From the NCBI GenBank assembly GCA_047495785.1, contig JBLDXI010000036.1, forward strand, positions 1,178,001 to 1,242,000: a stretch of DNA of 64,000 nucleotides. The letters run 5' to 3'. The translations under genes were made by a program, and so were the position numbers. Below the pieces are notes generated by a model. It ran no database searches. It saw only the letters and a list, made by a program, of their open reading frames with translations, and had not been told where the DNA came from. The stretch's first letter is position 1. Each line of letters opens with the position of its first letter. Of this stretch, positions 35,577 through 46,931 are shown in pieces. The stretch is from Lepidodermella squamata. Lineage: Eukaryota > Gastrotricha.

Positions 35577-38500
35577 TTAGCGCATGCCTGGAATAACGAA
35601 TGCGGCGCAGTTGATCTCGACGATTCGCAGCTGGTTGAAATTGAGAGGCTGGTTGAAAATGTTCAGGCAAGTCAAACCATTATGAAATTGAAGATCTGGA
35701 TCTGTCCAGGATCTGTCGAAAAAAGCGATCAAGTTGCATATTCAGCTGCATAATGATCAGACACTTACCGCCCTATAATGAATTGACCACTGTTCGTGAT
35801 GGGCCGCTGGCCAGTCCCCATCAAGCCACCCTGGCCGTCGGCATAAAAGTTCAGCTTATCGCCGTCCGCATCGAGCGTGATTGCTAGAAACAGCCAGTAA
35901 TTTTCCCGTGTAATGGCGATGGAAGACATATTTTGGCCATAAGGTCGGATACTAAAAGTGGCTTCTCGATCTCCTATGACTTTCAGTCCGGGCGTCGTTC
36001 CGTCGGCAGCGAATTCAAGTATTGGCCTGTTCGATAAGTCGCTTTTCGTGGCGAAAATTGTGATAGTGAAACTACCACTGTCCAGCTTGACTTTGTCGGC
36101 AGTCACAACAATGGGATCTTGGGATCTGTAAAAGAACGTCGAGGCAGGAACTTTGAAAGGGCCCAAACTAATTGGCAGAGAAGAGTTAGGAGGCGTGGCA
36201 TCGGCCCTAGGATCGACAACATCTTTGAAATCGGACACAAGCGGCCAAAGACAAATGTTCGATGGCAGAAGGGTGGTCAATGCTTCGGGCTGCCAAGTTT
36301 TACCAGCGTGAGTTTGCAGACACTTCTTCCTCACAATCCACAATTGTTGTTCGGATAGAACTTGGTCGAACATCGACACACACGCTAATTGACCTGGAAG
36401 ACTCTCGTTTGAGGCGAGATTCCTTCCAAATCTGACTTTATTGCTTGTAATGACTGTAGATACACTCCAGGGGCTTACTCGGTCGCAATATGCAGCCAAT
36501 GTCTGCGATGTGATATCGTATGTAACAGCAATGAAGACCCATGCCCCATTCATGGGCTTGCATGTGAGGCGAGCCGGATATTCCGGATATTCTGCCAAAA
36601 AAATGTTTCGAAAACCATTACAATAGGTACATTCCCATTTGTTAATAGTTGATCGCCTTTTATTAAATCAAGGAAACAAACGAAAAGGAGTAGAATGCGA
36701 GTGTAGCGAGCTGAATTTTCGGCGATTCGCCTCGGAAAATTCGAAAAATGAGCATCTCGAAGCTGTTTTTTTCAAACAAAGGAAGGAATTTTCCGGGCTC
36801 CTTCTAACTTCCTTCCGGACAGATTACAGATCCCAGATCATTGAAAATTTTCGAAATGAAAGCACAAAATTTGCGAATTGTTAACTCGGGAAATCCCTAA
36901 ACCTGGCTGGCTTCATAAGGTCTTAAAAGTGTACGCCAATTAACTATACCCCTACCCCTTTTCTCAACAGTTTTAATAAGGAATATATTTTTTTGTGTCT
37001 ACCACTGAGCGTGGTCCAGTGGGCAAAAATCGGAACACTGTGCGAAGCATTGTTCAACAAAAATTCTTTCTATAAAACTACCAGAAAGGTCGACAGTCGA
37101 ACCTTGAATTAGCCACCGTTGCGTAATTCTCAATACAACCCGAAGGCGAGCGGAGCGAGATTTAGCTGACGATATTTTTGGCAATTTTAGCGTCAGGAAT
37201 AGCCGGAAATTGCTGTAAAACTCGGCTTCCATCGTCCTCCCAACGGGTGTTCTCTAATTACTTTGGTTCTATAATGGATTTCACAACTCCACATACATTT
37301 TTAAATGTTCTTCCGCTAGACCGAGCTGGGGTGTTGCGACACCCCAGCACCCCTGTTCTTCGCACCCTGGCTATACCCTATACCCCTTTCTCTCTATCCT
37401 TCGAGTAATGCTCACACAATTTAATGCTACTATGCGAGACTCTGTAGTGAATTTTTCCTGACCGGAGGCTGAAAAAGGGTTGCCTTAATTTGGTATAGAA
37501 ATTCTCCACTAGTTTGGACTTCATGAAAACCCATTTGTTAGTGCTAGCGCTCAGATACTTTCGAAAAAATCATCAAATTTACCCGAAGAGTGAATCATCA
37601 CTTTGCTGATCGCAGGATTGTAAGTGATTCGCGTTGGCGACACATTGTCATAGAACTCGAGGATTGGGTAGGCTGTGTCAGAGAAATCTACCAAGCCAGC
37701 ATAAACAGAGATTGTGAATGAAGTATTGGGAACGAGTTTGCTGCTTGCTACTTCAAAATAGCCAGTTGAATTTCCAACAGAAATAGCAGTGTTAGAATAG
37801 TCGAACGGGCCGGTTGCGAACGACGGCGACGGGCCACCAAGGAATGAAGATTCAATGTTATTGCCACTAACATCGCGGATGCCATATTCCTGCGTGAGAG
37901 GGAAGAAAGCAACGGCAGGAGGCAAACCGAAAGGAGTCTCTGCAAGACGAAGAAGTTTACGCTCGAGAAAATGATAATTAATGAATTAAACGCACGCTGT
38001 TTGCAATCCTTCAAGGTGGCGTACGTTGTATCATTGGCTTGCGTCTAAAATGTTAACATGTTGAAATTTGCATTATCAATAGAAATTGGGGCTCACCAAA
38101 TTTTGAGGACAGCTTTCCGCCAATGAAACGCACACGGTCGCCATCAACAGCTGATTCGTGCAGAGCTTGTACTGAAAAAATATTGGCATTGTTTGATTTA
38201 CTCCAGGAAGCGAATTCAAAATATCACAATCAAAATCTAACATCAACACTCGAACACTCGAAAGATGTCTGGCCGAGCAAATCAAAATTCATCTTAACAA
38301 TATTAGCTTTCTCTCGAACAACCAATATGGCTTTAGAAAATATCATTCTACCGAAACCTGCCTCAACAAAGTCGTCAGTGATTGGAAACTTGCTCTGAGC
38401 GAATCTGAAACCGTTGCCGCCGTTGCGATCGACTTGTCGAAGGCATTCGATTCCTTGCACCACGACGGTATAATATCATCGTTAGCTAGCGCCGGATTCG

Positions 38501-41500
38501 ACAACCAAGCTTTGAAAGTGATGAGATCATACTTATCTAACCGGTACCAAATCGTCAAAGTCAACAATAGTCTCTCGTCGCCGCTCAAAATCAACTTTGG
38601 AGTGCCTCAGGGAAGTGTTTTAGGCCCGCTGTTGTTTACAATGTATATAAACGAAATCTCATCTACAGTTCTTCATTCATCTATCGCGCAATATGCCGAT
38701 GACACCACTATCTATTACAGCCACGAATGCCCGGACATCGCTCAGACGCGCCTTCAAGCTGACTTGGACTCGATGTGTTCTTGGCTCGGACGAAACTGCT
38801 TGCAAGTGAACGGCAAGAAGTCTCAACTACTGGTCCTCTCAACCAAGAGAAAGAAACCGAACATCGAAGTGACAGTCGAAGGTGTGAAACTTGCAGATTC
38901 GAAGACCATGAAAATTCTCGGGTTAACGTTGGACAATGCGTTACTCCTGAAAACGCACATCAGCGAAGTTCGCGCTAAGGCGAACCGAGGTACCTACGCT
39001 CTTAAAATGGCTTCAAAACACTTGAACAGGAAATCTTTGGTCACGATGGCTAACGCAGTAGTATTGAGTCACTTGAACTACTGTGACACAGTTTTGGACC
39101 AGGCGTCTGACAGCAATCTAAAAGCTATTCAATCCGTCCAAAACAGAGTCATGCGCATCATCCTACGAAAAGACCGAACGGCTGACCCTAGCGAAATGCA
39201 AAATCAACTGGGTTGGCTTGACATGGCGGGCAAGCGAAAAGTGCACATCATCACAATGGTTTGGAAATGCTTGAACCAAGAAGCGCCTACAACTTTGCGC
39301 GATATGTTCAAATCGAAAGAACAACCACGCAACCTACGCAGCTATTTCGACCAAGCTTTGGAAGTGCCATTTTTCACTTGCAAACGTGCTCAATCAACTC
39401 TCGCTTTCAAAGGAGCTGTAGCTTGGAATGCTTTGCCTCGCCACGTACAAGAATCGAAATCAGCGCATGAGTGTCGACAAAATGTATATCTTTACCTTCT
39501 CGGCGATGCGCCATTCCAGTTTTCAAACGCGTCCCAAAAATTGTAAATTTTAATAGAAACTTTTTATATGAGCTTACCTTACATCTCATTCTCTCTAATT
39601 TTAACGTTAATGTGGAGCCAATTGTTGTTGTTGTTTTGTATTATCACTACCAAAATGAACAAATGGAATTTGAAACGGACTGAATATGACTCTGATTTTT
39701 CTGCCGGCTATGAGTGGATTGCCCGATTAACATTGTTGTGAGCGTTCGGCTACGGACTTAAGCTCTTAAATAAATAAAAATAAATAAATCAAATCTTGTC
39801 TAGGAATCCCTGCTCGCTTTTTCTTCAAAATTCAACTTCAAAACCCTGGGCGAGATCATTAGATATCTTATGAAAATTACAGATCACGGGTCCCCTACAG
39901 AGCAGCAGGCTTCAAAGCAGGATAAACTCAAAAAGCGGTGCAAACGCCACGCAACAATAAATCGAATTAATTACGATAAAATTCGGCGTAGTTTTCTGAA
40001 TATGGACTCATCATAACTTAAGTAGTCCGGCTTATGAATTTTGAAAAAATTTAGAAAAACGACTTTTTCGACCAAAGTGAGGTCTGAGTCACATTACGGA
40101 GGTTTGATGACTTATGTTCCTCAATTTTTGGTGTGAAAAGCTAGAATAGCTGACCATCATGTTAGTCGATTGGTGGAAAATCAGAGGCTAAGCCTGAGCG
40201 CTTGCTGAGAGGACTGTTTAGTGCGTTTTCCCTGCTTTGAAGCCTGCTGCTCTGTGGGGGACCCCAGATCACTGTTTCTTCAGACGAATCTGTGAGGAAT
40301 TATCTTTTCATCTAAGCTTTTTCACTTTTTTGATTCTCCGAATGCTAAGTTTTCATAATAACAAAAAAAAACAAATACCGTTGTCTCCAGCTTGCAGGCT
40401 GCGTAATTCTCTTCGAATGACGTTGAGTTGCCATAGACTTTAAGCTGTTGACAAAAAATTGCGGTAAGTATCTAGAACAGGCGTGCAAATATCGTTGTCT
40501 CGCTGAATAACTCGGATGATTTTAGCTACCGCCAACACTTCAGTATATATACACCTACCTAGGCCGTCTTGAACACCTGCACAGACTGAAAGAATCGATT
40601 TTGAAAATGATGTCGATGGCCATTCAACTCCATCGATCGGATAATCTTGTTTGCTAATCTTCACTCGCAAATATGCCCAAATCCGAGTTATTCAACGACA
40701 CTAACGATATGACCCACTTACCCTCGTTCCACCCGTACCAACTCCATAGCACTGATTGCCTTTGCTTGTGACGCTTTGGACTGCTCTCTATATTTGAAGA
40801 TAATAACCAACAAAATTTCTATGATTATAAGGAATTCATTTTGCAGAACAATATCAATTTGCAATATAGCTAATCTAAGAATAGAACAAAAATTTCCGAG
40901 CAAATGCAAAATTCAGTGCTCCCTCGATAAAAGCACTGGGTCGGGAGCCAGACCCGGTCTTTAAACAAGGGAAAGCTATAACGAGGGCTGTAATTGAATG
41001 CAGTAGCTAAAAATAGTTTCTACGTCTTAGGACAGTTGCCATGCCAACGCGCAGAAAGAGACGGACACGGATTACGTGTCATTGCAAATTTCGCTCGCTA
41101 AAGACTGTTAAACAATAACACTATTAATCACTAGTTCTTCGCCAAGTTTTTATTCTTATTTGCCAGGGCGGCTTTGATTTGACTGGATGACCTTGTTTTT
41201 TTACTCTGATTTTAAGTCCTGCCTGGGGTTAACGAACTCAGAATAAAAAAACCTGGAATCTCATCATTTCAATTTACTTCAAAAATGCCCAGCTCGTCCG
41301 ATTTCGCAAACAAATTTCATTTGAAATCACAGCTTAAAAAAATCGATCACCCTGGTCAAGATTGACCAGAATACTTCTGAATAAATCACCCGCAAATTCA
41401 GCCAAACATTCTCAAGATAATGCTGTGTTCAATTCATATAACTCATGCTTAGCCTAAAAATCGTAAAATTATTTAAAAAATAATATGAAATTTGAAACAA

Positions 41501-44500
41501 TTAGGATGACAAAATGTATTTTCGACAATTTTTTCCCGGTTAACCTGACTTTTCTTTTTTAAATTCATCGAATTAATGGTATTGAGCAATCTCGGACCGA
41601 TTTCAAGGCATAAGACGTGTGGTTCCGTCAAGAGGGTGTTTAGATTGAATGGAATAAATATCTTCTCAGGCGTGACCCTTTTCATTCGACTGGCCTATTA
41701 GGATCAAGGTAAAAATCGGGCAGAAGCTCCCGCCGCCCCTCCTCGGGATGTTGCGACTTTCAAAGTCAAAATCGAATTATTAAAAGTTTTACGAAAAACC
41801 CGTAAAATTGCCAAGGCGTTGAGCAATGAAATCGTAGAGTAGTGGCAGCCAGTTTCATGTTAGATCAGGCCTATCGACTATCGAAAATCGGCTAATAATC
41901 CAATAACTCAGGACAACTGGAACGATTGAAAACGGTCTAATTTTATGAGAATAAATCCATGTATCGAAATTAAAATAAATCGTAAAACAAGGACGCGTTT
42001 CTTCATGATTACGCAACACAGCCGGGAACAAAATTGGGAAAACTGAAGTTTCAGTTTCCCTATAAAAATCACGATTTATATCCTAATTTGATCATGCTAC
42101 ATAATAATGCTGGTAAATTTCAAGAGATTTTCTGGCCGGGAAAAAGCTAAAAATTGAAAAATGAAAAATCAGGGCAATTCAGATGAGTCTTTTAGTTGAT
42201 CAGCAATTGGCCTGAGGGAAAATCTGCAAATCAAGGAGAGCTAAGATTGACGGGCATTTTTATAGTTATTGAAATGAATCGCTGATTTTGTCTGATAAAT
42301 TGGCGTAATTTCTGATAGAAACGAACGAACGAACGATAGAAAAGTTTAACAAAAGTTTAACTCGCAGCACGACTTGAGTGGCAGCTAATCCTCACACTCT
42401 GTTGCATAATCACAGCCATTTCAAAGCCACAAGAACAGTTTAATGCACTGATGATCTTTCGGTTTGAACTTGACTTGAAATAACTGGATCTCTAAAAACC
42501 ACGACAACGCCCCGCTAGGTTTCTAGGAACGCTTTATTATTTTAATTTTTCACGCTCAATTTTTTTAATCTATCAAAAAATTATTATTTGTTTAATTAAA
42601 AATTTACAACTAATTTATTTAGCAGGGTCCCAAATTACGGTCTACAAACGAGGGAGTTCTTTTAAGGAGGGTGCCACTAACGAGGGAGCACTGTAGATCC
42701 GGCAATTTAGCCCACATGGGATGTGCGCTACACCAATGACCTGATATCCCTAGAATTGCCCATTCGAATGGGAAATTATTTTTGCGACAATACAAGTATC
42801 CAAGTAGTGCGAAGAACAGGTGTACACCTCACCTCGAGACAGGCAAGGATGTTTGGGCAAAACATTCAAGCTCAAATCATTTGATCAATTGATATAAATA
42901 GTTGATAGTTGCTCACCCCAGTTAGGCAGTTTGCCCTGTTGGAGAACGTCGCAGGCGAAAATTCTCGAGTTTCAGTCCCAGCCTGGCAGCCCGCTGTCTC
43001 GGTAATGCAATCGACGAAGCTCCCAGTGGATACGCTGAAGCACCTTACATGCGGCTTCTCGAAGTATGGAACTTGCACTGTTACGCGAATGTTCAAGCTA
43101 TTAATTTCTAAACCTATAGTTCAAAAACCTACGTTCCTCTGACATGCAGAGGCTTAAATTGGCGTATGGGCTGCCGTCTTCGAGCTGTCAAGAAAAAAGT
43201 AGGATCAGCTCGATGAGTTATAAATGTTTCAAACCCAGTTCTCGGGACACGTGTAGTTTACTGGAACGCATGTTGACACAAATCCATTGTGCTTACATCG
43301 CTTGAATGATCGATTCTAAACATAACGTAGATATAATATTTTGAATTTTTTAGCGTAGTTAAAATTACCGCAAATTGCGATTTCGCATTATTGCAAGCGG
43401 CCAAACTGTCCTTCAGCGTGGTATTTCTGAACCAGTCAAGCTAAAACAATTAAATTAAAAGAGATAAAAATTGTCAATGGTGAGAGAAGGATATTTACCT
43501 CGATTTCTCTTTCATAAGCTGGTTCGCCAGATAATTTGCAGTTGCCGAGGCCGGGATTGCAACGGGGTGTTAGAGTTTCGTATTTGTAGCACATTTTAGC
43601 ATTCTGTTTTTGATACGGATTAAAATAGTGTAGAGATATGAACCTGTATTTGGACTTCTTACTCCTGATCGGCACGATGCTAAATCCGGAAACAATGGAC
43701 CCCACTGTAATCAAATAAAACTGAATTATCAATAGAATGGAAAAATTGCATCAAATCAAACACATTTAATTTTTAATATAGATTATAGTGCAAGTGAAAT
43801 GTCCATGTATTGACAATGAACAAAATTTCCTCTTTTGTTTTGGATGAGTTGTCGCATCATTTGAAAAACCGACAACTCGAAAAATACTTTGTCATTTTTC
43901 TGAGCGACAATTCAGAAAGTGTCCCGGTAATTCAGAATTCTATTCTGAATTCTGGCCTGGCTCGGCCTCAGCAGAGCTGAAATGATCGGCTGCGAGATCA
44001 TATTCCTGACCTTCCTGACCTTCCCGGAAATTCCTGACCTTCCGCATGGACAGTTCAGGACAGTTTCTCAATTGTCGCTCAGAAAAATAGCCCTTAATTT
44101 TCTGAATTGTCTGATTCTAAGCTGTAGTTGCTCAGAAAAATGGCAAAATATGTTTCTGAATTGTCGATATGTATGTCTGTTCTAAATGCCGTTGCGCTGA
44201 AATTTCGACTGCGGTTTCATATTAATTTTGAACTAATTTTGGAACAAATAAAATGGGTCACCTACAGAGCTGCAGGCTTCAAAGCAGGATAAACTCAAAA
44301 AGCATTGCAAACGCAACTCAACAATAAATCGAATTAATTACGATACAAATTGCTGCGTAATTTTTTGAATATGGCCTCATCATAACTTTAAGAGCCCGCG
44401 GATGAATTTTGGAAAAATTACTTTTTCGACCAAATTGAGGTCTGAGCTAAATTATGGAGTTTTTATGACTTGTGCTCCTCAACAATATAATTGCTGACCA

Positions 44501-45133
44501 ATCGTGTTAGTCCATGGGTTGAAAATTAGAGGCTAAGCCTGAGCGCCTGCGGGATCAAAACAAAATAAATAAAAATAGATAGATAAATAAATTGTTCAAC
44601 AACTATCTGATTTTAACTAGAGAAAAGTTCAAATCTTCTTTTCATTTTTCAATGGATTTTAGAAAATGTTTCAATCGGCATATATTGAATTTGATCGAAA
44701 ATGAAAGAAAAAGTGGGGTTTCGCAAACCCGTACGAAAGAAGGAAGAGTTATTCAGAAGGGTTGCCGAGAAAATAGGCTTCACAATTTTCGAGCGTGTTT
44801 CAAGGAGGATAGCAGCATCCCAGAGGTCTGACATTGAAAATTTCAAATCCTTGGAACAATTCGCCTAGAAACCCCACTTTGCCCTTATTTAATATTTCAA
44901 CATCTATTTAAATGAAAGCTCTCCTATTTCTTCAATTGATTTGAAGCTGGATATTTATGAGTAATTACTGCTAAATAAAATACCTGATACTCAGTGATGG
45001 GATCACAGGTAGGGTTGTTATCGCGGCACGAAGCAAACGCGTTGTTGGTCACCAGGAAGCATCGCTTGAACACCTGGCCCGATGCTTGGCTGATACAAAA
45101 GATCGAAATAACTGCTAAAATAAATGCTCTCAT
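35577..45133 (-). CDS. Gene A4: secreted cysteine-repeat protein with two LamG-like domains (744 aa), introns inflated by transposons
   Basis: Exons: 44984-45133, 43663-43704, 43499-43603, 43369-43440, 43235-43315, 43133-43184, 42917-43077, 40722-40787, 40379-40444, 38097-38171, 37996-38044, 37583-37939, 35769-36591, 35577-35712 (2235 nt, open throughout). The signal peptide is MRAFILAVISIFC. The six cysteine repeats and LamG-like pair match A1-A3. In exon 8 the first cysteine of repeat 5 is replaced by serine (VQSVTSKGNQC). The gene is twice as long as its paralogues because introns 1, 7 and 9 contain a MITE, a 1.8-kb inverted-repeat element, and a LINE plus another MITE. Reading frame and splice sites are nevertheless intact. 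Confidence 0.82.
37325..37348. repeat. Perfect hairpin within a dispersed motif
   Basis: GCTGGGGTGT and ACACCCCAGC form a 10-bp perfect stem with a TGCG loop. Flanking words (CCGAGCTGGGG and GAAGAACAGGGGTGC in complement) recur in part at 5.79, 21.88 and 42.81 kb. It lies in intron 12 of A4. Confidence 0.5.
38239..39797 (+). mobile_element. 5'-truncated LINE with reverse transcriptase (Jockey/CR1-like) in A4 intron 9
   Basis: The frame opens near the junction and runs to TAA at 39546. It contains TLERCLAEQIK, NNQYGFRKYHSTE, AVAIDLSKAFDSLHHD, GVPQGSVLGPLLFTMYINEI and the catalytic QYADDTTIYY, then the thumb and a C-terminal region (FKGAVAWNALP). Finger motifs before TLERC and the endonuclease are absent. 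The 3' end is an AAATA-rich tail. The flanks AATCAAAATCT (38228) and AATCAAATCT (39787) are a probable, slightly diverged target-site duplication. It is antisense to the host gene and lies within an intron, which may explain its tolerance. The RT frame is still open, so the insertion is fairly young. Confidence 0.85.
39888..40264. mobile_element. MITE with GGGTCCCC termini and 8-bp TSD, copy 1
   Basis: Terminal inverted repeats of about 34 bp (GGGTCCCCTACAGAGCAGCA and onward to AAAGCAGG) are matched in complement at 40231-40264. Both flanks are CAGATCAC, a perfect 8-bp duplication. It is about 377 bp long with no open frame. It inserted in intron 9 of A4, next to the LINE. An 8-bp TSD suggests hAT-like mobilisation, although the termini differ from the GATTT family. 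Confidence 0.75.
40914..42693. mobile_element. Inverted-repeat DNA element (CAGTGCTCCCTCG termini) in A4 intron 7
   Basis: The left end CAGTGCTCCCTCGATAA is complementary to the right end TAACGAGGGAGCACTG. Internal AACGAGGG words near both ends (40974, 42638) resemble the subterminal repeats of pogo/Tigger-type elements. The element accounts for nearly all of A4 intron 7, which is only about 60 nt in A3. A TA follows the right end but not the left, so the duplication is unconfirmed. No transposase frame is present, and it contains an older GGTTCCG-MITE remnant. Confidence 0.55.
41352..41480. mobile_element. Remnant of the GGTTCCG MITE core (copy 3)
   Basis: About 130 bp aligns by eye to the cores at 3.6 and 7.75 kb (ATTCAGC, then AACATTCTC, GTGTTCAATTCA, CATGCTTAGCCTAAAA). 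The terminal arrays are missing. It is the oldest-looking of the three copies. Confidence 0.5.
44255..44550. mobile_element. MITE with GGGTCCCC termini, copy 2 (3'-truncated)
   Basis: This matches the left 300 bp of the element at 39888 (GGGTCACCTACAGAGCTGCA, then TCAACAATAAATCGAATTAA, then GAGGCTAAGCCTGAGCGC). It lacks the right inverted terminus. It lies in intron 1 of A4, so the same gene hosts two copies of this family. Confidence 0.65.
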
Positions 45134-45200
45134 TGATGTTTTATTTGAAAAAATAACTGCTTGAAATGGCGTGAAGGAGCTGAAAATTCCCGTCCGTTAT

Positions 45201-45222
45201 TGCTTGGCTCCGTGGCTCGTGC
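45201..45222 (-). promoter_or_regulatory. Conserved upstream motif of A4
   Basis: On the minus strand this reads GCACGAGCCACG then GAGCCAAGCA, about 70 bp before the start codon. It matches the A3 motif except for a one-base insertion. Confidence 0.4.
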
Positions 45223-45309
45223 CTGATTTTGTTTTGAAAAACATCACGTGGAAATTTTATGTCGCCATTGAAAACATGAAACGTAGTAGAAAATCAACAT
45301 TCAACTTAT

Positions 45310-46790
45310 TGACCCCGACCTGTCCAGACGTGGACAACTGGCTGAAATTATGATTTTCGATTTTGATGCAAAAATCCGCCGTGATAAAATACGGCCAGAT
45401 AAATGGCAAATGTGATAAAACATCATGATTTCCCTTTTTTTAATTCCTCATAATATTTCCCTCTCGAATGCCGATTAGGATTTCCAGGCCTTAATGACGG
45501 ATGGGCAAAATTTCAGATTTATTTTTTTTCTGACCAATCCACCATTAGGTGCACTCGGTCCTTGAGTCAATGGAAGGGGATATATCATAATCACATCATT
45601 AATTGGAAACAAGACACAATATAATCGTTTTATACATGGTTGTTTTCGGGATATTTTTACTGTTTTAATTAACATTATTTGACTCTTGTCCTGCCGTCCG
45701 GTCCTGCGTGCGCCACTCCTGCGCCTTGTATTCTCCTTAATTAGCCAATTAAAAGTAACCGATTTTCAGAGTGTTTTACAATAATTTCTTCGTATTCTGA
45801 GAATTGTACCAAGGTGAACGTGGATTTTAGGTACTTATATAGGTACATGAGTCGTTCAAAAACAAAATCGCTCTATCATACGCCTTTCAAGTGAATTGAT
45901 TGAACCTCAGAGTTGAATCGACGATAGAAGAATGAAAAATCCACCATCAGTGACTAAGGACTAAGCATTGTATTGTTTGGTATGAGAATTGTATGGAATT
46001 CGTAAGGCCCAGAGTCCGTACAATCGAATGACCCCGCTGGCTGACGCATTCAATTCAAAATGATTTACGGGCAAATACACAGAAAAAAATAGAAGCAGAA
46101 AATCAAGGTGAGCTCGGAAAATTCCAGGTAAAATCCTGGGGCTTCATATTTGTATTCCGCTGCTACCTGTATCATTTCATTAATTTTTGAGCTCAGCCCT
46201 CAACCTGATTTTCTAAAAATTCTGCAAAGAGAGGCCCTACTTGAGGCATGTTTCGAGAGTGACCTTTAGACCCATTGTTTGAGATACTGTAAACTGAGTG
46301 ATAGATCTTAAACAAGATTGATATAGTCAGAGCGATTTCCAACCATTAATTCTGTCTGACCAGAAATTCGTTTTTTTTCAATCGCTAAAAGTCTCAAAAT
46401 AGGCTTCAAAAAGTCGAAAAGGCCAAAAAACGTTAAAGCTGAATTTTGCTGACAATTCAAGCCATATTTCAGTTCTAAATTCAACCCCGGCTTGTCTCAG
46501 GAGCCAAATTACGGGAGGAAAAAAATTGATACAAAGGATAACAATTGCGATTACACATAGTAACATTAGTATTTTCGTTATATTTTTTAGAATTACGACA
46601 AAAAAGTAGATTTTTCGTAACGCTTGGGCTATGTGAAAATAGTATTCAAAGCCGTTCCAAGGACAAATTCAGCTGAAATTTCGATTTTCCAAAACTAAAT
46701 TCTGCGCGCAGCAGCTCTTTAGCATCATCGCTCCTGAATAGCATTCACCAACAAAAGTTCATAGCCGCGTACAATGGGACATCTATTGGT
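45310..46790. other. Intergenic spacer A4-B1
   Basis: No gene or repeat is supported. The right end approaches the B1 3' flank, with an AATAAA complement near 46800. Confidence 0.4.
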
Positions 46791-46931
46791 CCGGTAATTT
46801 ATTTATAATAATTAGCTGTCTGAGCTTTCATCTCATCCGCCTGAAAATGTCACCATAGAATTATCTCATTCACGAAGGTAAAAATAAAGATAGGCGAACG
46901 GCCCAAGAACTCGAAGGCATCAATAGGAGGA

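Noticed and set aside
44592-44831. 79-codon plus-strand frame in A4 intron 1
   Set aside because: It lies inside an intron next to MITE sequence, with no support.
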